A DNA stretch of 64,000 nucleotides from Streptomyces tendae (GTDB taxonomy: Bacteria; Actinomycetota; Actinomycetes; Streptomycetales; Streptomycetaceae), in NCBI RefSeq assembly GCF_008632955.1, contig NZ_CP043959.1, forward strand, positions 3,968,001 to 4,032,000, given 5' to 3'. Positions within the stretch are counted from its first letter, which is position 1, and each line of letters starts with the position of its first letter. The notes beneath the pieces were generated by a model that saw only the letters and a list, made by a program, of their open reading frames with translations, had not been told where the DNA came from and did not search any database. Positions 37,402-45,440 of this stretch are shown here, piece by piece. A program made the position numbers and the translations under genes.

Positions 37402-37739
37402 GCCTGTGGCACCGTACGGCCGGAGACCCCGAGCCGGCGGGTGGCCTCGCGGGCCGTCGCCGCCATCCGCTCGGCCGCCGCCGACAGCGTCTCCCGCCCG
37501 GGCGCGGCGAGGGCGTAGACCTTTCGGGCCCGCCCGTCGACGATCTCCTCGCGGTGCACCTCGATCAGGCCGTCCTTCAGGAGGCGGTCGAGGGCGCCGT
37601 AGAGCGTGCCGGTGCGCAGGACGACACGGCCCTCGGACAGCGCCTTGACCTCCTGTGTGACGGCGTAGCCGTGGCGCGGCCGGTCGGCCAGTGCCGTGAG
37701 GATCAGCAGGGTCGGCTCCTGCAGCGGACGCTCGCTCAT
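37398..37739 (-). CDS. PadR-family regulator
   Basis: 113 aa, usual for the short PadR-s2 group. Winged helix: TLLILTALADRPRHGYAVTQEV, GRVVLRTGTLYGALDRLLKDG and ARKVYALAAPGRETL. The ATG at 37739 is preferred over an in-frame start 12 codons upstream because PadR proteins begin just before EPTLLILTAL. Its stop overlaps the start of the membrane-protein gene. The pair is probably auto-repressed. Confidence 0.85.
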   Translation of the reverse strand: MSERPLQEPTLLILTALADRPRHGYAVTQEVKALSEGRVVLRTGTLYGALDRLLKDGLIEVHREEIVDGRARKVYALAAPGRETLSAAAERMAATAREATRRLGVSGRTVPQA

Positions 37740-37936
37740 CCGGCCAACATATGCCGCCCGGCGGCCCATGGGCAACGCCGGCTGCCGCGCTGTGGAATCG
37801 CGTACAGGGTGGAATCGCGTGCAGGGTGGACGCCGCGATGGACGGCATCGCGCCGGACGGCGACGGGACCCGACCGGCTGAGCTCCTGCCCGTCGGCCGG
37901 TGCCCGGGCGCGCGGGTCAATACCGCGGCCGCTGGG

Positions 37937-38362
37937 CTATTTGCCGGCCAGGTGTGAGGCAAGTCGTGTCAGCAGAGGCAACGCCGCCTCCAGCGTCTTG
38001 CGTTCCTCGGGACTGAGGGCACCGTCGATCGCGGTGCTGAGCCAGTCGGCACGCCGTTGACGCTCTTCGGCAAGACGCTCTCTTCCCGTTGACGTCAGGT
38101 GGAGCAGCAACTTACGCCCGTCGCTGGGGTGAGCCTCGGCACGCACAAGACCCTGAGCCAGGAGCTCTTTGACCGCCTTGGCAGCCGACTGATGACTGAC
38201 TCCACGCTGTTGTGCGACGTCGGCGGTGGTCAGTGGGCCGCTGCGGTCCAGGTAGCCCAGGATGGCAGCCTCGCCGGGCGGCATCGTGTCGGCGCTGCGC
38301 ACGGTGCGTACGAGCTGTCCGATGGTCAGGCGAAGTTCTTCAGCCAGCTGCTTGTCGTCCAC
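37937..38362 (-). CDS. MarR-family regulator
   Basis: 141 aa from a GTG at 38362. Winged helix: LTTADVAQQRGVSHQSAAKAVKELLAQGLVRAEAHPSDGRKLLLHLTSTGR, the complete MarR recognition helix and wing. N- and C-terminal helices form the dimer interface. No ribosome site is seen, so leaderless or short-leader expression is possible. It diverges from the metallo-beta-lactamase-fold gene, with mirror-image operator sequences between them. Confidence 0.85.
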   Translation of the reverse strand: MDDKQLAEELRLTIGQLVRTVRSADTMPPGEAAILGYLDRSGPLTTADVAQQRGVSHQSAAKAVKELLAQGLVRAEAHPSDGRKLLLHLTSTGRERLAEERQRRADWLSTAIDGALSPEERKTLEAALPLLTRLASHLAGK

Positions 38363-38389
38363 CGGATCAGCATAGACGGATACGTCAAC

Positions 38390-38464
38390 CAAACTGTACA
38401 GCTTGGATGCATGCTCCGTAGGTGGGACCCAAGAATGTCTTCTACAGCTGTACTGTACAGTTTG
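38390..38464. promoter_or_regulatory. MarR operator pair (inverted 12-mers)
   Basis: CAAACTGTACAG (38390-38401) and its exact reverse complement CTGTACAGTTTG (38453-38464) flank a 51-bp segment in the MarR/MBL gap. The second copy is preceded by an ACAGCTGT palindrome, so further half-sites overlap. One copy lies 28 bp from the marR start, the other 38 bp from the MBL-fold start. This symmetry suggests the MarR dimer controls both directions. Confidence 0.65.
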
Positions 38465-38501
38465 ATTGTAGATTTTGGTCGGCACTCGGAAAGAACCCAC
38501 C

Positions 38502-39155
38502 ATGCAGCTCACCAAGCACGCTCACGCCTGCGTCACGCTGGAGAAGGACGGCACCCGCCTGGTCATCGACCCCGGCACCTTCGCGTCCGACGCGGCGGAG
38601 ACCGTCACCCGGGCCCACGCCGTCCTGATCACCCACGAACACTTCGACCACTTCGACGAGAAGCTCGTCGCCGCCGCCCTCGAAGCCCAGCCCGGCCTGC
38701 AGGTCTACGGCACGGCCACTGTCGCGGCCGCCCTCGGCAGCCACGACGGCCGCGTCCACGCCGTCACCGCGGGCGACACCTTCAGCATCGGTTCCCTCAC
38801 CGTCACCGTCCACGGCCACCGCCACGCGCTGATCCATGCCGACATCCCGTGCCCCGACAACGTCGGCTACCTCATCGACGACGGAGCCGTCTACCACCCC
38901 GGCGACGCCTATTTCGCGCCCGACGCCTCCGTACGCACACTCCTGCTGCCGACCAGCGGCCCCTGGACGAAGCTGGGTGAAGCCGCCGACTTCGTCCGCA
39001 CGGTCAAGCCCGAGCGCGTCATCCAGATCCACGAACTCATGCTCAGCGACCTCGGCCTGCACTCCACCGCCACCCTTCTCGGTGAGAAGGGCCTGACCGG
39101 CATCCCGGTCGAGCGCCTCGAGCCCGGTACCACCGTCCAGTTGGACGACGTCTGA
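38502..39155 (+). CDS. Metallo-beta-lactamase-fold hydrolase (UlaG-like)
   Basis: 217 aa. Short MBL-fold protein of the UlaG/YtkL group: HACVTLEKDGTRLVIDPGTF, the metal motif THEHFDHFD, a further His in HGHRHALIH, and YHPGDAYFAP. It lacks a signal peptide, so a cytoplasmic phosphodiesterase- or lactonase-like hydrolase is inferred rather than a beta-lactamase. GGAAAG precedes the ATG. It is the likely target of the divergent MarR regulator. Confidence 0.85.
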   Translation: MQLTKHAHACVTLEKDGTRLVIDPGTFASDAAETVTRAHAVLITHEHFDHFDEKLVAAALEAQPGLQVYGTATVAAALGSHDGRVHAVTAGDTFSIGSLTVTVHGHRHALIHADIPCPDNVGYLIDDGAVYHPGDAYFAPDASVRTLLLPTSGPWTKLGEAADFVRTVKPERVIQIHELMLSDLGLHSTATLLGEKGLTGIPVERLEPGTTVQLDDV

Positions 39156-39187
39156 TCGGTACACCGTGGGCGCCATGGCGTGCGGCG

Positions 39188-39850
39188 TCAGGTGCCCCGC
39201 GGAGTCACCAGCCCGCATTGATAGGCGAGGACCACGAGTTGGGCGCGGTCGCGGGCGTGGAGCTTGGCCATGGCTCGGTTGATATGGGTCTTGGCGGTTG
39301 CCGGGCTGATGACCAGGCGGCCGGCGATCTCGTCGTTGGACAGCCCGTGCGCGGCCAGGGCGACCGCCTCGCGTTCGCGGGCGGTCAGACTCTCCAGCCC
39401 GCTGCCGGTGCGGGCGGGCGACAGCTGGGTGACGTATCGGTCGATGAGCCTGCGGGTGAGGGTCGGCGCGAGGAGTGCGTCACCTCGGGCGGCGACGCGC
39501 ACGGAGTGCAGGAAGTCGTCCGGCAGGACGTCCTTGACCAGGAATCCGGCGGCACCGGCGCGCAGCGCCTCGAAGACGTACTCGTCCATGCCGTAGTTGG
39601 TCAGCATGACCACGTGGACGCCGGCCAGGGCCGGGTCCGCGGCAATGCGCCGGGTCGCCTCGATGCCGTCCATGACGGGCATCCGAATGTCGACGAGAGC
39701 GACGTCAGGCTGGTGCTCCTTGACGAGTACCAGGCACTCCTGGCCGTCGGCGGCCTCCGCCACCACCTCGATGTCGTCCTCGAGGTCGAGCAGCGCGCGG
39801 AAGCCGCTGCGGATGAGCGGCTGGTCGTCGACAAGCAGGACCCGGATCAC
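39188..39850 (-). CDS. NarL/LuxR-type response regulator
   Basis: 220 aa. Receiver: RVLLVDDQPLIRSGFRALL, phospho-Asp in VALVDIRMPVMDG, Thr/Ser in VVMLTNYG and Lys in GFLVKDV. C-terminal LuxR HTH: LTAREREAVALAAHGLSNDEIAGRL and SPATAKTHINRAMAKL. Its ATG overlaps the kinase stop (ATGA), so it is produced with its cognate kinase. Targets are unknown. Confidence 0.95.
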   Translation of the reverse strand: MIRVLLVDDQPLIRSGFRALLDLEDDIEVVAEAADGQECLVLVKEHQPDVALVDIRMPVMDGIEATRRIAADPALAGVHVVMLTNYGMDEYVFEALRAGAAGFLVKDVLPDDFLHSVRVAARGDALLAPTLTRRLIDRYVTQLSPARTGSGLESLTAREREAVALAAHGLSNDEIAGRLVISPATAKTHINRAMAKLHARDRAQLVVLAYQCGLVTPRGT

Positions 39851-40977
39851 TGAACTCCGTCCGTGGGCAGTTCGGCCTGGACGGTGAAACCGCCCGTACC
39901 GCGTGGCTCGGCGCGCAGACGGCCTCCCAGGGCTGTGACACGTTCCCGCATGCCGAGCAGCCCGAGACCGGGCGTCGGTACGGGACGAGCGGTGGCGTTC
40001 CCGTTGTCGTCGACGCGGATGGCGAGTGCGCCCGGCGGCCGATAGTCGACGAGGACCGAGGCAGTGGTCGCCGCGGCGTGCCTGGTGACGTTGGTGAGCG
40101 ACTCCTGAACGATCCGGTAAGCGGCTCGGCTCACCGCGGCCGGCACCTCGTGCGGATGTCCTTCGACCGTCAGGGTCGTCTCCAAGTCGGGTCCTTGGAA
40201 CGCTTTGACCAGGTCGTTCATGTGGTCGAGTCCGCGCGGCGGGGCGGTGTCGTCGTCACGCAGCACTTCAAGGGTCGCCCGTAGCTCCCGGCTCGCTTCC
40301 CGGCCGGCTTCCTGGATGGCGAGCAGCGTCTCCGGCACCTGCTCGCCGCGGCGCCGGGCCACATGGACGGCGACCTCGGACTGCACCTTGATGACGGAGA
40401 TCTGGTGAGTGAGGGAGTCGTGCAGCTCCCGGGCGATACGCAGCCGCTCGTCGTCGGCCCGGCGGCGCGCGGTCTCCTCACGTGTGCGTTCGGCTTCGTC
40501 GGCCCGTCGTTCGGCTTGCCGCACCGCTTCCCCGGCGGCGAAGGCGGCGATCAGCCAGGCGAGCTCAAGGGTGTTCCGGGCCTGTCCGACGATCTCGCGC
40601 GGGTTCCCGTCGTGGAAGGCCAGGGCCGTGAGATGGAGTGCGACGAGAAGGCCCACGGAGACAGCCAGTGTGACGGTGCGGTGCCCGGCACGCACCGCGC
40701 CGTAGACCGCCACCAGGTAGGAGACGGCGAGCGCGTCGAACCCCGCCCCCAGGTGGCCCACCGCGCACAGTCCGGTGACGGCCAGGACCACGAGCGGCGC
40801 CCGTCGGCGCGCGGCCAGCACCAACCCGCCTGCCGCCAGCAGCGCGGAGCCGAGCAGTGCGCGTCCTCCGGACGGGTGGGGCCCGGACAGCCCCGTGCCC
40901 AGCAGCAGCGCCGTCACGCCCAACGCGGTCGCCCATTGGGTGACTTCGGCCGGGACAGTGAACCGTCCTTTGTCCAT
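39847..40977 (-). CDS. NarL-type sensor histidine kinase
   Basis: 376 aa from the ATG at 40977. Four to five N-terminal TM helices (residues 15-150) without a large extracellular loop, a short coiled coil, then HisKA_3 with the phospho-acceptor in IARELHDSLTHQISVIKVQ. The HATPase domain has YRIVQESLTNVTRHA (N box), DDNGNA and GLGLLGMRERV (G boxes). The membrane-embedded sensor suggests intramembrane or envelope-stress sensing, typical of Streptomyces two-component systems beside efflux genes. Overlaps its regulator by 4 bp. Confidence 0.9.
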   Translation of the reverse strand: MDKGRFTVPAEVTQWATALGVTALLLGTGLSGPHPSGGRALLGSALLAAGGLVLAARRRAPLVVLAVTGLCAVGHLGAGFDALAVSYLVAVYGAVRAGHRTVTLAVSVGLLVALHLTALAFHDGNPREIVGQARNTLELAWLIAAFAAGEAVRQAERRADEAERTREETARRRADDERLRIARELHDSLTHQISVIKVQSEVAVHVARRRGEQVPETLLAIQEAGREASRELRATLEVLRDDDTAPPRGLDHMNDLVKAFQGPDLETTLTVEGHPHEVPAAVSRAAYRIVQESLTNVTRHAAATTASVLVDYRPPGALAIRVDDNGNATARPVPTPGLGLLGMRERVTALGGRLRAEPRGTGGFTVQAELPTDGVQ

Positions 40978-41224
40978 GGGTGCACCGTAGCGGGACGCGG
41001 CTGCGGGGGAGTCCGGCTCATGGACGAGCGGCAGGCTACCGCGTGTGCGGTAGGGGCCCGCCCGCGTGCCGCCGCTGCGGTATCCGGATGCCGCAGCGGC
41101 GGGAGGGGGAAGTGCCTCCGTCTGCTGGACGACGGGCAGGAAGGCCCACGTGCATCCTCGAACGGACTTCGCGCCTCGGAAGCGGCGACGAAGGAACCGA
41201 CGAAGGAACAGGGAGGTATGCGAC

Positions 41225-41581
41225 ATGAGTGCTTCAGCGGCACTGGTGGCGGCCGCCGAGGGCGGGATCATCGGTGACGGAAGGACAGGGGCCAACTTGG
41301 CGCTCGCAGTAGGGGCGTTCGGGCTGGTCATCGGCTGGCTGGCCCTCGCCCGGGCCGGCCGCCGCATCAGTACCGGCAACACGCGCGCAGGCGGGATGGG
41401 GGCCATCGCGACGGGAGCGCTCGGCACGGTCCTGGCGGTGCTGCACCTGGCCACCGCGAGCGGCGGTCCCGGTACCGGTAACGGACTCGTCGGCGCCGTC
41501 GTGGCCGTCCCGCTGGGGCTGGGCGCCGTGTTCCTCGGACGCCGGGCCCTGACCCGCTGCCGCCCTGGGGTGACGACATAG
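41225..41581 (+). CDS. Small membrane protein (DUF6223-like)
   Basis: 118 aa with three hydrophobic segments (GANLALAVGAFGLVIGWLAL, GGMGAIATGALGTVLAVLHL, GLVGAVVAVPLGLGAVFLG). It resembles the small actinobacterial membrane family DUF6223; I give this as resemblance only. GGGAGG precedes the ATG. It is divergent from the histidine kinase, 247 bp away, and could be a target or accessory of that system. Confidence 0.65.
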   Translation: MSASAALVAAAEGGIIGDGRTGANLALAVGAFGLVIGWLALARAGRRISTGNTRAGGMGAIATGALGTVLAVLHLATASGGPGTGNGLVGAVVAVPLGLGAVFLGRRALTRCRPGVTT

Positions 41582-41622
41582 GGTGCGGTCCCATGTCACG
41601 GACGCGCGTGCAAGGAGGTGAA

Positions 41623-42474
41623 ATGCTCGCTCGCTCGTCGGCGTTGGCGGCCGGAAGGCGTCATTCGGTCGGCCGGCGCGGTGACGGAACCGTTCTCGCG
41701 GTGGGCAACACCGCAGCCGCCGAATGCCGCGTCGAGCGCTGGCGAGACGTCGTCGCGGTGGCGGCCGGCAACGTCCATACGGCGTCGAACACCGGCAAGT
41801 CGCATACGGTGGGCCTCCGGTCGGACGGCACCGTGCTGGCGACGGGGTGGAACGGCGACGGGCAATGCGATGTCCCCCGATGGCGAGCGGTCGTGGCCGT
41901 GGCCGCGGGCTGGCGCCGCACGCTGGGGCTTTTGGCGAACGGCCATGTGCTGGCAGCCGGCCGGAATGCGGAAGGCCAGTGCGACGTGCGGTCATGGACC
42001 GAGGTGGTCGCCGTGTCGTGCGGTGACTGGCACTCGGCCGGTGTGACGGCGGACGGTTCCGCACTGGCCGCGGGGAACAACCGACGAGGGCAGTGTGCCG
42101 TCGAGGGGTGGCGTGACCTGACCGCCATCTCGGCCGGATGTCTGCATACCGTCGGGCTCCTGGCCGACGGGCGGGCAGTGGCGACCGGAGAGCGGGCAAG
42201 CGGGGCGTGTGCGGTCGACGACTGGGAGGACGTGGTGGCGCTCGACGCCGGAAGTCACCACACCGTCGGGGTCACGGCGTCCGGGAGAGTGCTCGCTGTG
42301 GGAGACAACCACTCCGGGCAGTGCGAGGTCGGCGGTTGGTCCGACATCGTTGTTGTGGCTGCCGGTTCCACGCACACCCTCGGCCTGCGCGCCGACGGCA
42401 CGGTTGTGAGCGCGGGAAACAATGCCGACGGACAGTGCGACGTCGACGCCTGGAGCGCGATCCAGCTCCCGTGA
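41623..42474 (+). CDS. RCC1-repeat (beta-propeller) protein
   Basis: 283 aa consisting of about seven repeats of roughly 42 residues, each with the pattern W.D.VAVAAG..HT.GL..DGTVLA.G.N..GQC.V. These are bacterial RCC1-type blades. The second blade carries an eight-residue insertion. No signal peptide or TM, so a cytoplasmic scaffold or interaction role is likely. The start at 41623 follows AAGGAGGTGA, one of the best ribosome sites in the window; an upstream in-frame ATG at 41593 is less likely. Confidence 0.8.
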   Translation: MLARSSALAAGRRHSVGRRGDGTVLAVGNTAAAECRVERWRDVVAVAAGNVHTASNTGKSHTVGLRSDGTVLATGWNGDGQCDVPRWRAVVAVAAGWRRTLGLLANGHVLAAGRNAEGQCDVRSWTEVVAVSCGDWHSAGVTADGSALAAGNNRRGQCAVEGWRDLTAISAGCLHTVGLLADGRAVATGERASGACAVDDWEDVVALDAGSHHTVGVTASGRVLAVGDNHSGQCEVGGWSDIVVVAAGSTHTLGLRADGTVVSAGNNADGQCDVDAWSAIQLP

Positions 42475-42530
42475 AGGACGTGGCCACGCGGGGCAGCGCT
42501 GTTGTCGGACCCGTCCCCTAGAGTCCGCCC

Positions 42531-43394
42531 GTGAACACTGAACTGCGAGACCGCTTACGTCCCTTCCGTGACGAGGCGCTAGCGCGCGGCATACCGGCCG
42601 ACGACGTGGAGCGGTGGCTGTCCACCGCTCGCCCCTGCGTGACTCTGACACGCGAAGACGGGCCGGAACCCGTCGTGGGCCGGTTCGGCGGCCCGCTCGA
42701 GCTTCCTGCCGACATGCCCACCCCCGGGGACCCTTTTGTCGCCTCCATCGACCTCGCGGCCCTTCCGGCCGACGGGACGGACCTGCCCCTGCCACCCGAC
42801 GGCCACCTGCTCTTCTTCGCCTGGCCCGAAGGCGATTTCCCCGAATCCGCAGGCCAGGTGGTGTACGTTCCCGAGGGCGCGACCGTCACGGAGCGGGACA
42901 AGCACGAGTCCTGGAACCCCGGAGACGTGGACGAGTACCGGGCCATGTTCGACAGTTACCCTCAGGGATCGCTGCGCGCGCGGATCGACGTGTCGCTCCC
43001 GTACCACGCGCACTTCACTCCTCCCGGGGAGCGGCGCTCTGTGCTCCTTCCCGGCCACCCCCGTGCTGAAGAACTCGTCAGGGTCTGGGAGAAGACGCGG
43101 GACGACATCGCCCCCGCGGGGCCGATGCAGCTCGGCGGTTACGCGGACGAGGAAGCCGTGTACGCCGACCCGGTGGAGGCCGCCGTGTCAGCCGTCAAGC
43201 ACGCGGCGGCGTCGGGCAGTTGGGAGGCAGCGGCCTCGGCCGACCCCGCGGACTGGGTACTGCTCGCCGACTGGTTCGCCGGCGAGGACGTGGCGGGCTA
43301 TGAGGGCTCAACCGTCCACTGGGTGATCCAGCGCGAGGACCTGGCAGCACGACGCTTCGACCGGGCCTTCGTAGACGTCTACTGGAACCCCTGA
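42531..43394 (+). CDS. DUF1963 (YwqG-like) protein
   Basis: 287 aa. FGGPLELPADMPTP, SIDLAALP, PPDGHLLFFAW, LPGHPRAEELVRVWE and MQLGGYADEEAVYADPVE match the DUF1963/YwqG family. No enzymatic activity is known; members are often encoded near polymorphic-toxin immunity genes. Cytoplasmic. A perfect 18-bp stem-loop follows its stop. Confidence 0.85.
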   Translation: MNTELRDRLRPFRDEALARGIPADDVERWLSTARPCVTLTREDGPEPVVGRFGGPLELPADMPTPGDPFVASIDLAALPADGTDLPLPPDGHLLFFAWPEGDFPESAGQVVYVPEGATVTERDKHESWNPGDVDEYRAMFDSYPQGSLRARIDVSLPYHAHFTPPGERRSVLLPGHPRAEELVRVWEKTRDDIAPAGPMQLGGYADEEAVYADPVEAAVSAVKHAAASGSWEAAASADPADWVLLADWFAGEDVAGYEGSTVHWVIQREDLAARRFDRAFVDVYWNP

Positions 43395-43400
43395 TCGTGA

Positions 43401-43449
43401 GCGACGGTTCCTGCCGACTCCGTCCTCGTCCGTCGGCAGGAACCGTCGC
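43401..43449 (+). terminator. Strong stem-loop after the DUF1963 gene
   Basis: Bases 43401-43418 pair perfectly with 43432-43449 (18-bp stem beginning GCGACGGTTCC, 13-base loop), seven bases after the stop. It also marks the left border of the compositionally odd patch that follows. Confidence 0.8.
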
Positions 43450-43516
43450 CCCTAAGAACTCGTAACACGATCTTGGTGGGGTACGCCGGTCGGATGCTGC
43501 TGGGATGATTGTGGGC

Positions 43517-44309
43517 ATGACACTGGACTGGTCGCGTCTGAAGCACGCCTATGGATTCGCATCCGACCTACCACGGCTCTTCGATGAGATCGGTGATCCC
43601 GAGCTGGCTGACGAGGCGTGGGATGAGTTTTGGGCCTCGCTCTACCACCAGAGGTCGGTGTACTCGGCTAGCTTTGCCGCCGTGCCCGTTTTGGCGGACA
43701 TCGCTACCGGTCGCAAGCCGGGCGGCAGTTGGCAGGCGCTTGGGCTGGCTGGCCGCATCGTCGTCGAGGAACAGCAGCTTCACGAGCCTGGCTACGTCCA
43801 GGCGCGCTACCCGGCTGCGATCAACGAGCTGCACCAGCTGACGCAGAACCACGTGACTGCAAGGCCCTTCGAGGGCGATGAAGACGACTTTCTGTACTGG
43901 TTGGAGCACCTTCTGGCTTTTGAGGGGGTGCCTATCTGGAGGCGTAACCTGCGCCGCGATGAGTACCCCGTGGTGTGCCCGTCCTGTGCACTGAGCTTGG
44001 AGATCGACCTCTCCCGCAGACTCCGAGGCACTCGCCATCGGGACCCGAACGCGCACTTTCGGGTTGTCGGCCACGAGGGCCCCATACTCACCGAGGTTCG
44101 CAGGGCAGCCCCCCGCGGACCTGCCACCGCTGGCGTCAAGGATGCACGGACTGGCCGTCAGGGCCGAGCAGCCAGCGGTCGCAGACCATCTGACCCATCT
44201 GTTCGGCCACACGACCTGTCCGGCCTGTGCGTCAGAGTTCTCGGTAGCGGACCAGATCGCGGCCTTCCAGGCAAAGCAATTAATGGGCGACCTGGACCAG
44301 CCGTCTTGA
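43517..44309 (+). pseudogene. Frameshifted gene of unknown function in a lower-GC patch
   Basis: Frame one from the ATG at 43517 encodes LDWSRLKHAYGFASDLPRLF, WASLYHQRSVYSASFAAVPVL and CPSCALSLEIDL, about 190 residues. Around 44070-44090 coherent coding moves to another frame (FAGQPPADLPPLASRMHG, HLFGHTTCPACASEFSV), ending at 44309. CPSC and CPAC together suggest a zinc-binding pair of knuckles. Codons use noticeably more A/T-ending forms than neighbours. One indel seems to have disabled it. I do not recognise the family. Confidence 0.55.
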
Positions 44310-44520
44310 GGCGTCTCCAGCAGATGAGGCCATAGGCGAGTGAGACGAGGGCGTCATGCAGGTCGAGTCGTCGCTCCCAGCGGACAGCCCCGCCGGCGGT
44401 CCACCACTGCCCGAAGTGGCGGGCCGTCCAGTCAGTGACGACTCTGTCGACGGACAGCACCACCATGGCTGCTGCGGCCACGTCGAGACGTACAGCGTGA
44501 AGGGTCACGTGTTCCTCCCT
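44305..44520 (-). mobile_element. Transposase C-terminal relic (IS5-like)
   Basis: Read on the minus strand, VRWERRLDLHDALVSLAYGLICWRRLKT matches the R.E.R.D.H.A...LA...ICWRRL end of IS5-group DDE transposases in order and spacing (no single run longer than the motif is needed: key residues R, E, R, H, ICWRRL). VDRVVTDWTARHFG just upstream may be the degraded segment holding the catalytic Glu. The rest of the transposase and both IS ends are gone. It abuts the frameshifted foreign-looking gene. Confidence 0.55.
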
Positions 44521-44588
44521 TGGGATCCTGCGTGCAACCATGCTGGCCGTAGCGGCCTTGGGCTGGGGGCGACTCCAGGCGTGCGTGG

Positions 44589-45350
44589 TCAGACGGTGGT
44601 GACGATGGTGCCCGCGTTCTCGAGCGCCGTCACCTCGTCGGCGGGTGCGGTGGTGTCCGTGACGAGGGTGTGCAGGAGGGTCGAGGGACCGACGTAGGCG
44701 AAGGCGGTGCGGCCCAACTTGCTGCCGTCCGAGGCGAGGAGGGTGCGGCGGGCGGAGGCGATGCCCGCCTTCTTCACCGCGGCGTCGTCGAGGTCGTACG
44801 CGGTCAGACCGTCGGTCGCGCTCAGACCGCAGCAGCCGATGACGGCGGTGTCGAAACGCAGGGCCGCCAAGGAGGCAAGGGTGAGAGGGCCGGTGAGGGC
44901 CCCCTCGGCGGCGCGAGGCTGACCGCCGGGCACCACCAGGGTGGCCGGACCGGGTGTCGCCCCGAACAGCTGGATGGCCTGGAGGGACAGAGGCATCACG
45001 GTGACGGGCCGCTCGCGCAGAAGGCGGGCGACCTCCAGGCAGGTCGTGCCGCTGTCCAGCAGAACGCTCTCGCCGTCGGCGATGAGAGCGGAGACCTTGG
45101 CGGCGATCCGCCGCTTGGTGTCGACCGCCTCGTGGGCGCGCAGCGCGAACGGGGGTTCCTCGCCCCTGAGCAGCAGGCTCCGTGCCCCGCCCCGGACGCG
45201 TTCGAGGACGCCCTGGGCGGCCAGGGTGTCGAGGTCGCGCCGGATGGTCATCTCCGAGGCTCCGGTCAGCTCCGCGAGCTGCTGGACCGTGGCACCACCG
45301 GAGTCCCTGACGACTTTCGTGATCAACCCGTGCCGGTCTGCGTTGCTCAT
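44589..45350 (-). CDS. DeoR-family regulator
   Basis: 253 aa from the ATG at 45350. DeoR HTH: HGLITKVVRDSGGATVQQLAEL and GASEMTIRRDLDTLAAQGVLERV. Sensor domain: AAKVSALIADGESVLLDSGTTC, ALRFDTAVIGCCGLSATDGLTAYDLDDAAVK and TLLASDGSKLGRTAFAYVG. It responds to a phosphorylated sugar or similar. It diverges from the MFS gene at 45441 across two matching dyads and is presumably its repressor. Confidence 0.9.
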   Translation of the reverse strand: MSNADRHGLITKVVRDSGGATVQQLAELTGASEMTIRRDLDTLAAQGVLERVRGGARSLLLRGEEPPFALRAHEAVDTKRRIAAKVSALIADGESVLLDSGTTCLEVARLLRERPVTVMPLSLQAIQLFGATPGPATLVVPGGQPRAAEGALTGPLTLASLAALRFDTAVIGCCGLSATDGLTAYDLDDAAVKKAGIASARRTLLASDGSKLGRTAFAYVGPSTLLHTLVTDTTAPADEVTALENAGTIVTTV

Positions 45351-45375
45351 GCCGGAATTGAACACCACCCGGGAC

Positions 45376-45431
45376 CGAACACTCAAGATGTTCGTTACGC
45401 GGGCTACCGAACATCCGATCTGTTCGTTACG
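45376..45431. promoter_or_regulatory. Tandem DeoR operators
   Basis: Two dyads of identical design, CGAACA-N7-TGTTCG, lie at 45376-45394 and 45408-45426, each followed by TTACG. They are 32 bp apart centre to centre, about three helical turns, placing two dimers on the same face. The second ends 14 bp before the MFS start, and the first begins 26 bp from the deoR start. Confidence 0.7.
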
Positions 45432-45440
45432 GTGGGCGGC

